A stretch of DNA of 14,329 nucleotides from Clostridia bacterium. GTDB taxonomy: Bacteria; Bacillota; Clostridia; Oscillospirales; Acutalibacteraceae. The stretch lies in the NCBI GenBank assembly GCA_900764115.1, contig CAAFMR010000389.1, positions 1-14,329 on the forward strand. Reading direction: 5' to 3'. Shown one piece after another: positions 1 through 6,190 of the stretch. Both the position numbers and the translations under genes were made by a program. The notes below the pieces were generated by a model. It was not told where the DNA came from and did no database searches. It saw nothing but the letters and a program-made list of their open reading frames with translations. Within the stretch, counting starts at the first letter, position 1; every line of letters begins with the position of its first letter.

Positions 1-198
1 ATTTCCCGGCTCATCTTCGGGGTATACATCGTCCATGTGGAGGTGCAATCCCTGTTCCGGGTGGTGTTCCCCTATCCGGAGACCGGGTCGCCGCTGGTCT
101 ATTTCCTGCTGCAATGGCTGGCAGTGACCGGCATTTCGCTGGCGCTCTGCCTGGTGATGTCCCGGATACCGGGGCTGAAAAAGCTCATCCGCGCCTGA
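1..198 (+). CDS. Acyltransferase-3 family membrane protein, C-terminal fragment
   Basis: Frame 1 is open from the window edge to a TGA at 196-198 and encodes the last 65 residues of a longer protein. Two hydrophobic segments are visible: one beginning LIFGVYIVHVEV, the other around VYFLLQWLAVTGISLALCLV. The protein ends in a basic tail, GLKKLIRA. The GVYIVH-type segment followed by a final helix and a short basic tail resembles the C-terminus of acyltransferase-3 proteins (OatA/WecH-like), which O-acylate cell-envelope sugars in the membrane. A terminator follows directly. The catalytic N-terminal part is outside the window, so the family call rests on a short piece and the substrate cannot be inferred. 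Confidence 0.6.
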   Translation: MSRLIFGVYIVHVEVQSLFRVVFPYPETGSPLVYFLLQWLAVTGISLALCLVMSRIPGLKKLIRA

Positions 199-211
199 TG
201 ACTGTATACAG

Positions 212-245
212 AGCGGGGCTATCCTCCATGGATGCCCCGCTTTTT
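212..245 (+). terminator. Rho-independent terminator of the acyltransferase gene
   Basis: AGCGGGGC (212-219) pairs with GCCCCGCT (234-241). An inner ATCC/GGAT stem (221-224 with 230-233) closes a five-base loop, and the hairpin is followed by T241-T245. The T-run lies only on the plus-strand side, so it ends the plus-strand gene. It sits 13 bases after that gene's stop, between it and the convergent trkH. Confidence 0.8.
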
Positions 246-250
246 GTTGG

Positions 251-1696
251 TTACTTTTTCGTCCAGGTAGAGGGGCTGAGGAGGAACAGCAGAGGATAAA
301 TCTCCAGCCGTCCGAACAGCATCTCCAAAGATAAGACGATCTTGGAAAAGTCCGAATAGGCGGCAAAGCCCCCGGTGGGGCCCACCTCGCCGAAGCCGGG
401 ACCGACGTTGTTCAGGCAGGTGATCACCGCCGTCAGATTGCTTTCCAGCCCGAAGGGCTCAAAGCTAATCAGCAAAAACCCCAGCGCCAGCAGCGCCACA
501 TACAGCACCAGATAGGCGCCGGCGCCCTGCACGGTGGATTCCTCCACCCGCTTTCCCTCCAGCCGGACGGATGCCACGCTGCGGGGATGCAGCGCCCGCC
601 GCAGCTCCCGGCGCGCCGAGGCGCCCAGCAGCTGCACCCGGGATACCTTCAGCCCGCCCGCCGTGGAGCCGGCGCAGCCGCCGACAAACATCAGCAATAG
701 CAGCACCGCCTTGGACAGCCCCGGCCAACGGTTGAAATCGGTGGTGGCGTAGCCGGTGGTGGTGATGATGGAGGAGACCTGGAACATCGCCTGGCGGATG
801 GTCTCCCCCGCCGTGCTGTACAGCGCCCGGATATTCCAGGCAATCAGCCCGGAGGATGCCAGCACCAGCCCCAGATAGGCCCACAGCTCCCGGCTCTTGA
901 TGGCGGAGCGGAAATGCCGCGCCAAAATCAGATAGTAGAGATTAAAATTGACACCGAACAGCAGCATAAAGATCGTGACGACCCACTGAATATAGGGGGA
1001 AAAGCCCGCCAGACTATTCCGATAAACGCCGAAGCCGCCGGTGCCTGCCGCGCCGAAGGCGTGGACAAAGCTGTCGTATAGGCTCATCCCGCCGCAGCGC
1101 AGCAGCACCACCATCACCGCCGTCAGCACCAGGTAGATTATGTACAGAATCTTCGCGGTGTCCCGCACCCGGGGCACCAGCTTGCCCACCACGGGACCGG
1201 GCATCTCCGCCCGCATCATATGCATACTGCGCCCGGAATCCGACGGCACAATCGCCATCATCAGCACCAGAATGCCCATGCCGCCGATCCAATGGGTAAA
1301 GCTGCGCCAGAACAGCAGCCCCCGAGGCAGGATCTCCACATCCGGGATAACGGAGGAGCCGGTGGTGGTCAGACCGCTGACCGTTTCAAAGAAAGCATCC
1401 ACATAGGAGGGCATCCCGCCGCTGAGGACAAAGGGCAGCGCCCCGATGGCGGACAGACACAGCCACGCCAGCGCCACCGTCACGAAGCCCTCCTTGGAGA
1501 AGATCACCCGGCTGCAGGAGCGGGTCGGCAGCGTCAGCAGTGTCCCCAGCAGCAGCGCTAGCAGGGCGGTGAGCAGAAATGCCTTGAGGCAGCGCTCCTC
1601 ATTATACAGCAGCGCCACCCCGGCGGGCAGCAACAGCAGCACCGCCTCCAGACGGATGATCTGTCCCAGAGTATGCAGGATCATTCTACGATTCAT
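251..1696 (-). CDS. trkH: Trk/Ktr-type potassium uptake protein, membrane subunit TrkH
   Basis: A 481-residue integral membrane protein forming the potassium-conducting pore of a Trk/Ktr system, working with the cytoplasmic NAD-binding TrkA encoded just upstream. All four pore-loop filters are visible: TTTG at about 110-113, GTGGFG at about 218-223, TTTGYA at about 312-317 and NVGPGFG at about 430-436. Each is flanked by hydrophobic helices, as in the fourfold M1-P-M2 repeat of the SKT superfamily. The length matches bacterial TrkH. The gene follows trkA by 28 bases on the same strand and surely shares its transcript. The chosen ATG has only a weak, rather distant purine-rich site (GGAAAGAGCGG at 1710-1720), so translation may be coupled to trkA. 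No convincing terminator is seen on its own strand after the stop. The choice between TrkH and KtrB naming is not certain. Confidence 0.93.
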   Translation of the reverse strand: MNRRMILHTLGQIIRLEAVLLLLPAGVALLYNEERCLKAFLLTALLALLLGTLLTLPTRSCSRVIFSKEGFVTVALAWLCLSAIGALPFVLSGGMPSYVDAFFETVSGLTTTGSSVIPDVEILPRGLLFWRSFTHWIGGMGILVLMMAIVPSDSGRSMHMMRAEMPGPVVGKLVPRVRDTAKILYIIYLVLTAVMVVLLRCGGMSLYDSFVHAFGAAGTGGFGVYRNSLAGFSPYIQWVVTIFMLLFGVNFNLYYLILARHFRSAIKSRELWAYLGLVLASSGLIAWNIRALYSTAGETIRQAMFQVSSIITTTGYATTDFNRWPGLSKAVLLLLMFVGGCAGSTAGGLKVSRVQLLGASARRELRRALHPRSVASVRLEGKRVEESTVQGAGAYLVLYVALLALGFLLISFEPFGLESNLTAVITCLNNVGPGFGEVGPTGGFAAYSDFSKIVLSLEMLFGRLEIYPLLFLLSPSTWTKK

Positions 1697-1724
1697 AAAT
1701 CTTGTTCATCCGCTCTTTCCGTCA

Positions 1725-3083
1725 TTATTTGAGAATATCGGTGAGGTCCTGCAGCCGATGCTGGGCTGCCAGCACCACCACATTATCTCCCGCCATAATG
1801 CAATCATCGCCGGTGGGAATGATGGGCTTGCGGTCCCGGATGATGCCCGCGATAAGGATATGGGGTTTTATCCGCAGCTCCTTAAGGGGAATATTCACGA
1901 TACGGGAATCCTCCCGCACCCGGAATTCCACCGCCTCCGCCTGGTCGTCCATCAGAGTATACAGGGTTTCGATGTTGCTGCCCAGCGAATTTTGCAGCGC
2001 CCGGGCATACTGTACCAGCACATCCGCAATGATCTTCCGGGGGGAGACGATGCATTCCAGCCCCAGCCGCTCCGCCAGAGCGCTCAGCTCATCCCGGTTG
2101 ACCTTGGAGATGACCTTCGGCACCTTCTGGGAGGAGGCAAAGAAGGACAGCAGGATGTTTTCCTCATCCATACCGGTCAGCGCCACAAACGCGTCCATGC
2201 TGCGCAGGCTCTCCTCCAGCAGCAGCTCCTGCTGGGCGCCGTCGCCGTGGATGATGGTCGCCTTGGGCAGGGATTCACTCAGCTCCTCGCACAGCTCCCG
2301 GTCGATCTCGATGATCTTCACCTCGCTGCCGGAATTGAGCAGCCGCCGTGCCAGATAATAGGCGGTGCGGCTGCCCCCCAGAATCATCACCGAGCGCATC
2401 TGCCGCTGCACCTCGCCCATAGCCTTGAGCAGCTTCAGCAGCTCCGCCGGGGGCGCGATCAGACCGATGCGGTCGCCGTCCTCCAGCACAAACTGCCCGT
2501 CGGGGATATACACCTTGCCGCCCCGCTGCACAGCGCAGATGAGGAATTTCGCCGCATAGCGCTCACGCAATTCCGTCAGCGGAACCCCCAACAGGGGGGA
2601 ACCCGCCTTCAGCCGCAGCTCGATCATTTCAAAATTCCGGCGGGAGAAGGTCTCCACCTTAGCCGCCGACGGCAGCTTGAGGATATGATACAGCTCATGG
2701 GCTGCCAGCTGCTCGGGGTTGATCGCCATAGACAGCCCCAGCTGCTGCTTCATAAAGCCCAGGCTGCGGTCGTTGTATTCCGGCTTGCGGATACGGGCGA
2801 TGGTATGGCGGGCGCCCATCCGCCCCGCCAGGAAGCAGCTGAGCATATTCACCTCGTCCGAGCCGGTGGCGGCGACAAACAGCTCCGCCTTGTCCACCCC
2901 CGCCTCCTCCAGGGTGCTGCAATCGGCGCCGTTGCCGCAGACACCGATGACATCGTGTATGTTGGTGACCTCCGCCAGCACCGCCGGATCGTTGTCCACG
3001 GCGGTGACGTCGTGCCCCTCCTCCACCAGACTTTCCAGAATGGTGGTGCCGATCTTACCGCAGCCTACGACCATAATATTCAT
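1725..3083 (-). CDS. trkA: Trk system potassium uptake regulatory subunit TrkA
   Basis: A 452-residue cytoplasmic protein with the duplicated RCK architecture of TrkA: TrkA_N, TrkA_C, TrkA_N, TrkA_C. The first Rossmann motif is GCGKIG at residues 7-12, followed by an acidic residue after strand two (VTAVDND). The second is GGSRTA at about 236-241, followed by VKIIEIDRE. Each Rossmann half is followed by a C-terminal ligand-binding half, near 140-220 and 365-452. The protein gates TrkH in response to bound nucleotides. ATG 3083 has a good Shine-Dalgarno site, AAGAGGGT (3091-3098), seven bases away, and a sigma-A promoter lies about 85 bases upstream. It is the first gene of a two-gene operon with trkH. 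The sequence does not show which ligand it senses. In Firmicutes such subunits often bind NAD(H), ATP/ADP or cyclic di-AMP. Confidence 0.94.
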   Translation of the reverse strand: MNIMVVGCGKIGTTILESLVEEGHDVTAVDNDPAVLAEVTNIHDVIGVCGNGADCSTLEEAGVDKAELFVAATGSDEVNMLSCFLAGRMGARHTIARIRKPEYNDRSLGFMKQQLGLSMAINPEQLAAHELYHILKLPSAAKVETFSRRNFEMIELRLKAGSPLLGVPLTELRERYAAKFLICAVQRGGKVYIPDGQFVLEDGDRIGLIAPPAELLKLLKAMGEVQRQMRSVMILGGSRTAYYLARRLLNSGSEVKIIEIDRELCEELSESLPKATIIHGDGAQQELLLEESLRSMDAFVALTGMDEENILLSFFASSQKVPKVISKVNRDELSALAERLGLECIVSPRKIIADVLVQYARALQNSLGSNIETLYTLMDDQAEAVEFRVREDSRIVNIPLKELRIKPHILIAGIIRDRKPIIPTGDDCIMAGDNVVVLAAQHRLQDLTDILK

Positions 3084-3169
3084 AAAAAAGACCCTCTTTC
3101 TTCGGATAGCTTCTTTCCGTTTTCCGCGTTCCTGTCAGCCGACGGAATTATCCGCCTATACGCCTGCTC

Positions 3170-3198
3170 ATTGTATCACGCTTTCAGGGGATTTGCAA
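3170..3198 (-). promoter_or_regulatory. Sigma-A promoter of trkA-trkH
   Basis: Read on the minus strand: -35 TTGCAA (3193-3198), a 17-base spacer, then -10 TACAAT (3170-3175). The predicted transcript starts near 3163 and leaves a leader of about 80 bases before trkA. I see no recognisable riboswitch in that leader, which is too short for a ydaO-type cyclic di-AMP riboswitch. Confidence 0.75.
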
Positions 3199-3249
3199 CC
3201 CCGGCGCCCGTGGCGGGCTGAGAAATTCCGTTGCCGCCGGCTCTCTCCG

Positions 3250-3284
3250 GACGGTAGAGCGGCAGGACAGCCAACTCTACCGTC
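3250..3284. repeat. Perfect inverted repeat in the trkA/hemolysin III intergenic region
   Basis: The 10-base arm GACGGTAGAG (3250-3259) is matched exactly by its reverse complement CTCTACCGTC (3275-3284), with 15 bases between. It lies between the divergent promoters of trkA and the hemolysin III gene, upstream of both -35 boxes. Only GGGTTTT follows on the plus strand and no plus-strand gene precedes it, so an operator or small RNA hairpin is more likely than a terminator. The rest of the 3084-3404 intergenic region holds the two promoters and the trkA leader, and I see no gene in it. Confidence 0.55.
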
Positions 3285-3323
3285 GGGTTTTACGGGTGTA
3301 GACAGCCCTTTTGCGACAGTAGG

Positions 3324-3353
3324 TTGCGCAAACGGGCGCAAACGGGATATACT
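3324..3353 (+). promoter_or_regulatory. Promoter of the hemolysin III gene with a tandem repeat in the spacer
   Basis: A -10 box TATACT (3348-3353) lies 18 bases after a partial -35 box TTGCGC (3324-3329). The spacer is largely built of a perfect tandem repeat, GCGCAAACGG twice (3326-3345), and the -35 is also part of the palindrome TTGCGCAA (3324-3331). The predicted leader before the ATG at 3405 is about 45 bases. Confidence 0.6.
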
Positions 3354-3404
3354 GCTCTTGTGCCCCGGAAACGGGGGAATCATTGATCAAAGGAGCGTTT
3401 CGCT

Positions 3405-4076
3405 ATGTCGCGCACACCGCTGAGAGACCGGAAGCTGCCCGATTATACCCGGGGAGAAGATATCGCCAATATGGTCACCCACATTGTGGGCGGCGCCATG
3501 GGGGTCGTAACGCTGGTGCTGGGAATCCTCCTTGCCGCCTTTCACCGCAATGTCTGGGGGGTGGTCAGCGTCAGCATCTACGGCGCCACAATGATTGCCC
3601 TCTACAGCGTTTCCAGCGTATACCACGGCTTAAAGCCCGGTATGGGCAAAAAGGTGATGCAGGTCATCGACCATTGCACCATCTATTTTCTCATTGCCGG
3701 CACCTATACCCCCATCCTTCTGTCCGCCATCCGCCCGGTCTATCCGGTGCTGGCGTGGGTCATTTTCGGCGTGGAATGGGGGCTGGTGGCGTTTGCGGTG
3801 GTGTTCACCGCCATCGACCACCACAAATACCGGCATCTGGCGATGACCTGCTATATCGGCATGGGCTGGTGCATCGTGCTGGCGCTGCGCGCCACCGTCC
3901 GGTGCCTGGGGATGACCGGATTTCTGTGGCTGGTCGGGGGCGGCATCGCCTACACCATCGGAGCGGTGCTATACGGCATCGGCGGCAAAAAGCCCATCTA
4001 CCACACGGTGTTCCACGTGTTTGTGGACATCGGCAGCGCCCTGCAGGCGGTATGTATCCTGCTGTATGCCCTGTAA
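3405..4076 (+). CDS. Hemolysin III / PAQR family membrane protein (TrhA-like)
   Basis: A 223-residue, seven-helix membrane protein of the HlyIII/PAQR family (YqfA/TrhA in other bacteria). Family motifs appear in order: E18xxN22xxTH at the N-terminus, SxxYH at about 70-74, the DH...GTYTP block at 89-103, and a C-terminal HxxxH (H200 and H204). The histidines are the expected metal ligands of this family. Members adjust membrane-lipid properties and membrane energetics; the name hemolysin is historical and does not show toxicity. The ATG at 3405 is preceded by AAAGGAG (3389-3395) with nine bases between, so the start is secure. It is a single-gene transcript with its own promoter and a strong terminator, divergent from trkA. 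Confidence 0.92.
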   Translation: MSRTPLRDRKLPDYTRGEDIANMVTHIVGGAMGVVTLVLGILLAAFHRNVWGVVSVSIYGATMIALYSVSSVYHGLKPGMGKKVMQVIDHCTIYFLIAGTYTPILLSAIRPVYPVLAWVIFGVEWGLVAFAVVFTAIDHHKYRHLAMTCYIGMGWCIVLALRATVRCLGMTGFLWLVGGGIAYTIGAVLYGIGGKKPIYHTVFHVFVDIGSALQAVCILLYAL

Positions 4077-4092
4077 ACCCTAACGTCCAAAA

Positions 4093-4151
4093 GAAACCCC
4101 CGCTTCAAGCCGACACAGCCGCATCGGCAAGGGCGGGGGGTTTCGGTTTTT
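4093..4151. terminator. Bidirectional terminator between the hemolysin III gene and trxA
   Basis: GAAACCCCCGC (4093-4103) pairs with GCGGGGGGTTTC (4133-4144, one extra G). An inner GCCGA/TCGGC stem (4109-4113 with 4124-4128) extends the structure. The plus-strand side continues with GGTTTTTC and the minus-strand side with TTTCTTTTGG, so it can stop both convergent transcripts. Confidence 0.85.
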
Positions 4152-4152
4152 C

Positions 4153-4479
4153 TCAATCGGTCACGGATTGGAGGATTTCCTCCAGCGCGGCGGCATATTC
4201 CTCATAGGGGCGCACACCGATAAAGGTGCGTGCCGGATGCCCGTCCTTGAAGATCATCACCGTGGGGATGCTCTGGATACCAAACCGGTTCGCCAATGTG
4301 CCCTCGGCATCCACATCCACCTTGCCCACCACGGCGCGACCGGCAAAATTCTCCGCCAGCGTATCAATCACCGGCGCCACCATCCGGCAAGGGGCGCACC
4401 AGGTTGCCCAAAAATCCACCAGCGTGATGCCGGTGCCGATGGCGGCGTTAAAACTGTCCTCACTGAAATGCTTGGTCAT
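4153..4479 (-). CDS. trxA: Thioredoxin
   Basis: A 108-residue cytoplasmic thioredoxin of standard length. The active site is W27-C-A-P-C31, that is WCAPC rather than the usual WCGPC. The cis-proline loop SIPT (P72) and the VDFWATWC and KVDVD strands are present. It transfers electrons from a thioredoxin reductase to disulfides in target proteins. The gene lies 60 bases after the trxB-like gene on the same strand, which makes that enzyme its probable reductase. The start at 4479 has AAAGGA a normal distance upstream (within 4484-4495). It ends at a strong bidirectional terminator. The Gly-to-Ala change between the cysteines should shift the redox potential somewhat; this is known in several Firmicutes. 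Confidence 0.95.
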   Translation of the reverse strand: MTKHFSEDSFNAAIGTGITLVDFWATWCAPCRMVAPVIDTLAENFAGRAVVGKVDVDAEGTLANRFGIQSIPTVMIFKDGHPARTFIGVRPYEEYAAALEEILQSVTD

Positions 4480-4539
4480 ACAAATCCATCCTTTCTATTG
4501 ATTGACAATTGCGGAGATTACTCCGCACGGATACAAAAT

Positions 4540-5391
4540 TTATGCCGGACGCAGACTGCGGGCGGCGGCTTGCGCCGCCACCAGCCCCTCCCCGACGGCT
4601 TTCGCCACCTGCAGAGGCTGACCGGTGCAATCGCCGGCGGCATAGCAGCCGGGGATATTGGTGCGCTGCTGCCGATCCACGGCAATGAATTTTCCCTCCG
4701 TCTGCAACCCCGGCAGCAGCGCCGTGGGAGCGCTCACCTGCCGCAGCAGGAACACCCCGTCGGCAGCCAGCCGCTGCCCGTCCGCCTCCAGCCCCCGCAG
4801 CTGTCCGTTTTCCGTCCACAGGGCAATCTTCCCCGCAACGACGACCGACAGAGCGCTGTCCGGCAGCGGGCGGCGGGTCACCACGGTCACGCCGCAGCCC
4901 ACCCGCTCCAGAAACGCCGCCTCCTGTGCCAGATCGGCAGCGTCCCCGGTAACCAGCACCCGCTTGCCCCGGTAAAGCCGCCCGTCGCAGGTGGCGCAAT
5001 AGCTCAGGCCCTTTCCCAGCAGCTCCGTTTCGCCGGGAAAGGCGGCGCCGGCACCGGCGCCGATGGCAAGAATCAGCCGCCGCCCGGTCACCATACCGTC
5101 CCCCACCGTCACGGCAAACTGCCCCTCAAAGGGCAGAATCGCCGTCACATGACCGGGGAAAAACACCGCTCCGCTGCGGCGCGCCTCTGCCTCCATCGTT
5201 TCCAGCATTGCCCGCCCGGAAACGCCCGCCATACCGCTGTAATTATCAATACGCTCCGCCCGCCACAAGGGGCTTTGCGCCGCCGGATTGGACAGCACCG
5301 CGCAGCGGCAGCCCCGGGCGGCGCCGTTGAGCGCCGCCGACAGCCCCGCCGGACCGCCGCCCACAATCACCAGGTCAAAACAATCGTCCAT
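4540..5391 (-). CDS. trxB: Thioredoxin reductase-like flavoprotein with degenerate NADPH site
   Basis: A 283-residue protein of the low-molecular-weight thioredoxin reductase fold, short compared with about 305-320 for NADPH-dependent enzymes. FAD binding is clear: GGGPAG at 11-16 and the C-terminal AAGDC at 251-255. The redox disulfide C132-A-T-C135 followed by D136 is intact. The NADPH half is unusual. Where NADPH enzymes have GGGNSAxEEA, this one has TGDAADLAQEA (148-158); the HRRxxxRA element is replaced by TRRPLPDSA (172-180). Electrons may therefore come from ferredoxin or another donor, as in the clostridial ferredoxin-dependent flavin thioredoxin reductases; that is inference. Start 5391 has AAAGGAG (5402-5408) ten bases upstream. 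It heads an operon with trxA, its likely substrate. The symbol is used in the broad sense. Confidence 0.85.
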   Translation of the reverse strand: MDDCFDLVIVGGGPAGLSAALNGAARGCRCAVLSNPAAQSPLWRAERIDNYSGMAGVSGRAMLETMEAEARRSGAVFFPGHVTAILPFEGQFAVTVGDGMVTGRRLILAIGAGAGAAFPGETELLGKGLSYCATCDGRLYRGKRVLVTGDAADLAQEAAFLERVGCGVTVVTRRPLPDSALSVVVAGKIALWTENGQLRGLEADGQRLAADGVFLLRQVSAPTALLPGLQTEGKFIAVDRQQRTNIPGCYAAGDCTGQPLQVAKAVGEGLVAAQAAARSLRPA

Positions 5392-5418
5392 CGGAGAAAA
5401 GCTCCTTTCCGCAGGTGT

Positions 5419-5424
5419 ATTTTA
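5419..5424 (-). promoter_or_regulatory. Possible -10 box for trxB-trxA
   Basis: TAAAAT on the minus strand lies 28 bases upstream of the trxB start and would give a short leader containing the Shine-Dalgarno site. No good -35 box is found at 16-18 bases, so this is a weak call in a 74-base divergent intergenic region. Confidence 0.3.
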
Positions 5425-5465
5425 TCCGCTTTTGCACACAATATCAGCGAAAGCGGGGAATCAAT

Positions 5466-6143
5466 ATGGCTTTGATCGAAATGGAACACATCAGCAAACG
5501 GTACGGCGCCGCCGAGGGCACGGTGCATGCACTGGCGGACGTGGATTTCCGCGTAAACACCGGGGAAATGGTCGCCATCCTCGGTCGCTCCGGCAGCGGA
5601 AAATCCACTCTGATGAACGTCATCGGCTGTCTGGACACCCCCACCGCCGGCAATTACCGGCTGGCGGGGCGCCCGGTGGCACATATGACCGAACGGGAGC
5701 TGACCGCCCTGCGGCGGGAAACCGTGGGGTTCGTATTTCAGAGCTTTTACCTGCTGCCCGGGCTCACCGCCCGGGAAAATGTGGAACTGCCCCTCCTCTA
5801 TCGGGGGATCCCGGAAAAGCAGCGCCGTCATATGGCAGAGGAAAGCCTGCGGCGGGTGGGGCTGGAGGATCGTATGACCCATCTGCCCCGGCAGCTCTCC
5901 GGCGGGCAGCAGCAGCGGGTCGCCATCGCCCGGGCAATGGCGGGAGAGCCGCCTCTCCTGCTGGCGGATGAGCCCACCGGCAATCTGGACACCGCCGCCG
6001 GAGCGGCGGTGCTGGCGCTGCTGCTGGAATGGAACCGGGCGGGCAACACCGTGGTGCTGATCACCCACGACCCGAAGATCGGCGCTGCCTGCTCCCGACA
6101 GGTATATATGCGGGACGGACGGCTCTCGGATACCCCGGGGTGA
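5466..6143 (+). CDS. ABC transporter ATP-binding protein, MacB/LolD type
   Basis: A 225-residue ABC ATPase with a complete set of motifs: Walker [10 protein letters not shown] (40-48), Q-loop FQSFYLLPG (Q92), signature LSGGQ (144-148), Walker B LLLADEP (164-170), D-loop GNLD and the H-loop histidine H201. The sequence style, with CLDTPTAG after Walker A and DEPTGNLD after Walker B, is that of the LolD/MacB/FtsE branch, which powers FtsX-like permeases. I chose the ATG at 5466, just after GCGGGGAA and at the start of the conserved fold; an upstream ATG at 5415 would add an unlikely polar extension. No FtsX-like permease is present: the next gene is convergent and encodes a self-contained exporter. 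The ATPase is therefore an orphan here or serves a permease elsewhere. It is divergent from trxB with only 74 bases between. Confidence 0.9.
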   Translation: MALIEMEHISKRYGAAEGTVHALADVDFRVNTGEMVAILGRSGSGKSTLMNVIGCLDTPTAGNYRLAGRPVAHMTERELTALRRETVGFVFQSFYLLPGLTARENVELPLLYRGIPEKQRRHMAEESLRRVGLEDRMTHLPRQLSGGQQQRVAIARAMAGEPPLLLADEPTGNLDTAAGAAVLALLLEWNRAGNTVVLITHDPKIGAACSRQVYMRDGRLSDTPG

Positions 6144-6151
6144 GAAATCCT

Positions 6152-6174
6152 CCCCCGGCGGCTGCCCCCGGCGG
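6152..6174. repeat. Short direct repeat between convergent ABC genes
   Basis: The decamer CCCCCGGCGG occurs twice (6152-6161 and 6165-6174) in the 47-base gap between the two convergent ABC genes. It could form an imperfect GC-rich fold, but there is no T-run on either side. I cannot call a terminator for either gene. Confidence 0.35.
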
Positions 6175-6190
6175 AGAGAAAATCCTTCCT

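Noticed and set aside
3084-3165. A possible cyclic di-AMP (ydaO) riboswitch in the trkA leader
   Set aside because: The leader is only about 80 bases and I see none of the expected multi-stem structure or a terminator helix.
1446-3221. A 591-codon open frame on the plus strand across trkH and trkA
   Set aside because: Same reason: antisense to two well-recognised potassium transport genes, low-complexity His/Gln/Arg-rich product and no start signal.
3405-4076. Hemolysin III as a virulence toxin
   Set aside because: The family is widespread in harmless bacteria, and its motifs indicate a PAQR-type membrane-homeostasis protein.
4168-5475. A 435-codon plus-strand frame opposite trxA and trxB
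   Set aside because: Antisense shadow of two genes with clear active-site motifs.
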